Under the pieces are notes generated by a model. The model was given only the letters and a program-made list of their open reading frames with translations, was not told the DNA's origin and ran no database searches. Source: Variovorax beijingensis (lineage in GTDB: Bacteria; Pseudomonadota; Gammaproteobacteria; Burkholderiales; Burkholderiaceae_C). From it: a stretch of DNA of 64,000 nucleotides. Within the stretch, counting starts at the first letter, position 1; each line of letters begins with the position of its first letter. Shown piece by piece: positions 60,907-64,000 of the stretch. The DNA is taken from positions 1 to 64,000 of the forward strand of contig NZ_VIVL01000004.1 of assembly GCF_007828835.1 (NCBI RefSeq). Reading direction: 5' to 3'. The position numbers and the translations under genes are program-made.

Positions 60907-62802
60907 TCAGAACTTGAGAAAACCGGTCGAGAACCACGGGAACGCGGCCACGATCACCAGGCCCACCAGCATCGCGGCGATGTAGCCCCAGATGTGCTTG
61001 ATGCCCTCGTCGGGGTTGACCTTGCTCACGGCGCAGGCGCCGTAGTAGCCCACGCCGAAGGGCGGCGCGAACAGGCCGATGCCCATCGCGAAGATCACCA
61101 CCATGGCGTAGTGCACCTCGTGCACGCCCGCGGCCTTGGCAATGGGAAACAGCAGCGGCCCGAACAGCACGATGGCCGGAATGCCCTCGAGCACGCTGCC
61201 CAGCACGATGAAGGCCACGATCGACACGGCCAGGAAGCCGTAGGCGCCGCCCGGCAGCGCGCCCATGACGCGCGCCAGGTCTTGCGAGAAGCCCGACTGC
61301 GTGAGGCCCCAGGCCATGGCCGTGGCGCAGCCGACGATGAAGATGATGGCGCCCGAGAGCGAGGCCGTGTCGACCAGCATCGGCTTGAGCCGCTTCCAGT
61401 CGAACTGCCGGTACACGAAGAGCCCGACGATGGCCGAGTAGACGATGCCGATGGTCGACACCTCGGTGGCCGTGGCCACGCCCTCGACCACGGCGGCGCG
61501 GATCACGAAGGGCAGCAGCACCGCGGGCAGCGCGACCAGCAGCAGCTTGCCGATCTCGCGCTTGCTGTGGCGCGCAACGCCGCTCAGGTCTTCGCACCGG
61601 TAGCGCCACCACACCACCACGCACAGCGCGGCGCCCAGCACCACGGCCGGCAGCAGCCCGCCCGTGAACAGCGCCGCGATCGAAATGCCCGTGACCGAGC
61701 CGATGGTGATGAGCACGATCGACGGCGGAATGGTCTCGGTCTGCGCGCCGGTGGCCGACAGCAGCGCGACCAGGTCGCCGGGCTTGGCGCCGCGCTTGAC
61801 CATCTCGGGGAACAGCACGGGCGCAATGGCCGCCATGTCGGCGATCTTGGAGCCCGAGATGCCCGACACCAGGTACATCGCGCCGATCAGCACATACGAC
61901 AAGCCGCCGCGCACGTGTCCCAGCAGGCTCGCAAGGAACTGGATCATGGCGCGCGCCATGCCTGTCATCTCGATCAGCGCGCCGAGGAAGATGAAGAGCG
62001 GCACCGCGAGCAGGATCAGGTGCGACATGCCTTCGTCGAGCCGGCCCACCATCACCAAGAGCGGCGTGCGCGTGGTGAGTGCCAGGTAGCCGAAGGTGGC
62101 CAGCGCGAACGAGAACGCGATGGGCACGCCCGAGAGCACGGTGGCCGCCACCACCACCACGAAGAAGATCACCAGGTTGAACTTGCCGAGCGTCGCGAAC
62201 AGCGGCGCCGCAAGCCAGAAGGCCGCCACCAGCGCGCCCGTGCCGAGCATCGCGACCGCGATCTGACGGCCGGTGCACACGCGCACGAGGCGCAGCAACG
62301 CCATCGCCAGCATGATGCCGATGCCCGCCGGAATGGCCGCGGCGCGCCAGGCGTTGCTGATCTCCAGGGCGGGCGTGACGATGAACGACTCTTCGTGCGC
62401 ATAGTCGACCGAGGGCCAGATGATCAGCACCAGGAATGCGATCGAGGCCGCGATGGCAAGGGCATCGAGCATGGCGCGCGTCGATGGCTGCACCTTCTGC
62501 AGCAGCGCCGTCATGCGCATGTGCTCGCCACGCCGCAGCGCCACCACCGCGCCCAGCATCGACAGCCACAGGAACAGGATGGACGCGAGCTCGTCCGACC
62601 ACACCAGCGGCGCATGGAACACATAGCGCGACACCACGCCCGCGAACAGCACGCAGATCTCGGCCAGCACCAGCAGCGCGGCCACAGCCTCGACCAGGCC
62701 GCCCAGCACGCGGTCGGCGCGCCCGGCCAGGCCGCTCAGCGCGTTGGCGGACGGCCCCGCGCCCACGAACGGCGCCGCCTCGAAAGTGGATTCATGCACC
62801 AT
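60907..62802 (-). CDS. TRAP transporter fused DctQ-DctM permease
   Basis: 631 residues, about 16 membrane helices. Residues 30-190 form the small DctQ part (VSRYVFHAPLVWSDELASIL, GAVVALRRGEHMRM); from about 205 on is the large DctM subunit (LSGVPIAFSFALATFGYLAL, PLFIFLGALIEMTGMARAMI, SGISGSKIADMAAIAPVLFP, FAPPFGVGYYGACAV). It imports an organic or sugar acid using an ion gradient together with the binding protein encoded 6 bases upstream. A 990-residue plus-strand frame across this gene is a shadow. Confidence 0.92.
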   Translation of the reverse strand: MVHESTFEAAPFVGAGPSANALSGLAGRADRVLGGLVEAVAALLVLAEICVLFAGVVSRYVFHAPLVWSDELASILFLWLSMLGAVVALRRGEHMRMTALLQKVQPSTRAMLDALAIAASIAFLVLIIWPSVDYAHEESFIVTPALEISNAWRAAAIPAGIGIMLAMALLRLVRVCTGRQIAVAMLGTGALVAAFWLAAPLFATLGKFNLVIFFVVVVAATVLSGVPIAFSFALATFGYLALTTRTPLLVMVGRLDEGMSHLILLAVPLFIFLGALIEMTGMARAMIQFLASLLGHVRGGLSYVLIGAMYLVSGISGSKIADMAAIAPVLFPEMVKRGAKPGDLVALLSATGAQTETIPPSIVLITIGSVTGISIAALFTGGLLPAVVLGAALCVVVWWRYRCEDLSGVARHSKREIGKLLLVALPAVLLPFVIRAAVVEGVATATEVSTIGIVYSAIVGLFVYRQFDWKRLKPMLVDTASLSGAIIFIVGCATAMAWGLTQSGFSQDLARVMGALPGGAYGFLAVSIVAFIVLGSVLEGIPAIVLFGPLLFPIAKAAGVHEVHYAMVVIFAMGIGLFAPPFGVGYYGACAVSKVNPDEGIKHIWGYIAAMLVGLVIVAAFPWFSTGFLKF

Positions 62803-62808
62803 GGCCGG

Positions 62809-63828
62809 TCAGGCCAGCTTGCCGACGGCGCCTTCGAGCAGCGCCCACGCCTCGGGGCCGAAGCGGCCTTTCCACTCGCCATAGAAGCCCGATTCGCGCA
62901 GCTTGGCGCGAAAGCTGTCGGCGGCCGGGCGGTTGATGGTGAGGCCCTTGGCCTGCAGGTCGCCGACGACCGACTCGTTGAGCTTCTTGATGTCCTCGCG
63001 CTGCTGCATGCCGGCATCGTTGATGGCGCGCGCCACGATGGTCTTGAGGTCGTCGGGCAGCGCGTCCCAGGCGCGGCCGTTGGCAATGAACCAGTAGCCG
63101 TCCCAGATGTGGTTGGTGAGGGAGCAGAACTTCTGCACCTCGAACAGCTTGGCCACCTGGATGATGGGCAGCGGGTTTTCCTGCGCGTCGACGATCTTGG
63201 TCTGCAGCGCGGAATACACCTCGCTGAACTGCAGGCTCGCGGGCGCGGCGCCCAGGCCCTTGAACATCGAGATCGACAGCGGGCTCACGGGCACGCGGAT
63301 CTTCAGGCCGTCCATGTCTTTGGCATTGGTGACCGCGGCCTTGCTGCTGGTGGTCTGGCGGAAGCCGTTGTCCCACATCTTCTCGAAGGCGTAGAGGCGC
63401 GACTTGGCGATGGCGCCGCGCACGTGGGCGCCGAGCTTGCCGTCCATGGCGGCCCAGACCTGGTTGTAGTCGTTGAACGCGAAGCCCACCGCGTTGATGG
63501 CGGCCACCGGCACCAGCGTGGCAATCACCAGCGCGGACGGCGTGAAGAACTCGATGCCGCCCGAGCGCACCTGCGCCAGCATGTCGGTGTCGCCGCCGAG
63601 CTGGTTGTTGGGGAAGATCTTGATCTCGACCCGGCCCTTGCTTTCCTTGGCAATGCGGTCGGCCGCCTCCTGCGCGCGGATGTTCAGCGGATGGCTGAGC
63701 GGCAGGTTGTTGCCGTACTTGTACGAGAACTCCGCGGCGCGCGCGATGCGCGGCACGGCCGACACGATGCCGGCGGCGGGGAGGGCGGAAAGCGTGCGCA
63801 AGGCACTGCGGCGGGTCTGCAAGGTCAT
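62809..63828 (-). CDS. TRAP transporter substrate-binding protein (DctP family)
   Basis: 339 residues from ATG 63826-63828, with TGGAGA upstream. The N-terminus has a twin-arginine-like signal (TRRSALRTLSALPAAGI). FSYKYGNNLPLSHPLNIRAQ, FPNNQLGGDTDMLAQVRSGG, GLKIRVPVSPLSISMFKGLG and EVYSALQTKIVDAQENPLPI are DctP blocks; the Arg in KIRVP contacts the ligand carboxylate. First visible gene of the operon. Confidence 0.92.
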   Translation of the reverse strand: MTLQTRRSALRTLSALPAAGIVSAVPRIARAAEFSYKYGNNLPLSHPLNIRAQEAADRIAKESKGRVEIKIFPNNQLGGDTDMLAQVRSGGIEFFTPSALVIATLVPVAAINAVGFAFNDYNQVWAAMDGKLGAHVRGAIAKSRLYAFEKMWDNGFRQTTSSKAAVTNAKDMDGLKIRVPVSPLSISMFKGLGAAPASLQFSEVYSALQTKIVDAQENPLPIIQVAKLFEVQKFCSLTNHIWDGYWFIANGRAWDALPDDLKTIVARAINDAGMQQREDIKKLNESVVGDLQAKGLTINRPAADSFRAKLRESGFYGEWKGRFGPEAWALLEGAVGKLA

Positions 63829-64000
63829 GTTTTGTCTCCAGGATCTTCGGAATGCGGTTGATGCAATCTGATGCACCATTGGATTCGAGCCACAGCGAAG
63901 ATAAAAGGATGCATGATCCGGGTCAAACTCGATCTTGATGGTTTTTGATGTATGCGGGATAACCCTTCAACCGATGCGCGGCGCGCCCGCGTGGTCGACA
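63829..64000. other. Upstream region of the TRAP/sugar-acid operon
   Basis: No gene is visible to the window edge. It probably carries the operon promoter; I cannot define elements with confidence. Confidence 0.3.

Noticed and set aside
60889..63861. 990-residue plus-strand open frame
   Set aside because: Antisense to the TRAP genes; composition (His/Gln/Arg/Ala) is that of a reverse-strand shadow of membrane protein codons.

Overview
The window reads as chromosomal DNA of a high-GC betaproteobacterium. Gene content (TRAP transporters, two spore-coat-U type chaperone-usher pili, a large surface-polysaccharide locus, Tn4371-like ICE debris) and codon choice suggest Comamonadaceae, probably Variovorax or a close relative; this is inference from style, not from a marker gene. 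No rRNA, tRNA or CRISPR array was seen.

Region 1 (1-12.1 kb) is an accessory island. A tight, almost fully overlapping minus-strand operon (8731 down to 496) encodes a YaaA/DpdC-like protein, a DGQQR protein, a DpdA/TGT-like transglycosylase, a second DGQQR protein, QueC, QueE, a QueD homologue, an HNH nuclease and a third DGQHR protein. Divergent from it are a UvrD-type helicase and a Cas4/AddB-like Fe-S PD-(D/E)xK nuclease. Together this looks like a compact Dpd-type system: make preQ0, insert it into DNA, and probably restrict unmodified DNA with a module unlike the one I recall for classical dpd clusters. A 5'-truncated membrane protein gene lies at the left edge.

Region 2 (12.1-15.3 kb) is degraded mobile DNA: a terminator, a broken P4-type integrase, a controller-like XRE regulator, an XRE-cupin regulator, a frameshifted TraG tail and a CopG gene carrying seven copies of a 7-bp repeat.

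Region 3 (15.3-31.2 kb) carries two chaperone-usher/spore-coat-U pilus operons (19528 to 15282, and 31181 to 25947). Between them are two sensor kinases, a DUF3606 protein, a LysR regulator with a divergent isochorismatase-like hydrolase, and a SAM methyltransferase.

Region 4 (31.2-56.6 kb) is a surface polysaccharide locus. Plus-strand genes run from a Wza-like export lipoprotein through TviB/TviC (HexNAcA precursors), a WxcM-like bifunctional protein and an FdtB-like aminotransferase, a flippase, glycosyltransferases, a polymerase candidate, a phosphoglycosyl transferase, a PglD-like acetyltransferase, a VanZ-like protein and a PglF/WbpM dehydratase. Convergent minus-strand genes encode a Wzc-like kinase, its Wzb-like phosphatase, a GfcC-GfcD (YjbG-YjbH) fusion, a YjbF/GfcB lipoprotein and a Gly-rich YjbE-like peptide. 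The middle of the cluster (about 38-43 kb) is visibly AT-richer, as expected of an imported serotype cassette.

Region 5 (56.6-64 kb) has a GpdQ-like metallophosphodiesterase and a minus-strand sugar-acid catabolic operon: TRAP binding protein, fused DctQ-DctM permease, VOC protein, RuBisCO-like protein and DUF1537 kinase, resembling the oxo-isoapionate (OiaX/OiaK) branch of D-apiose catabolism.
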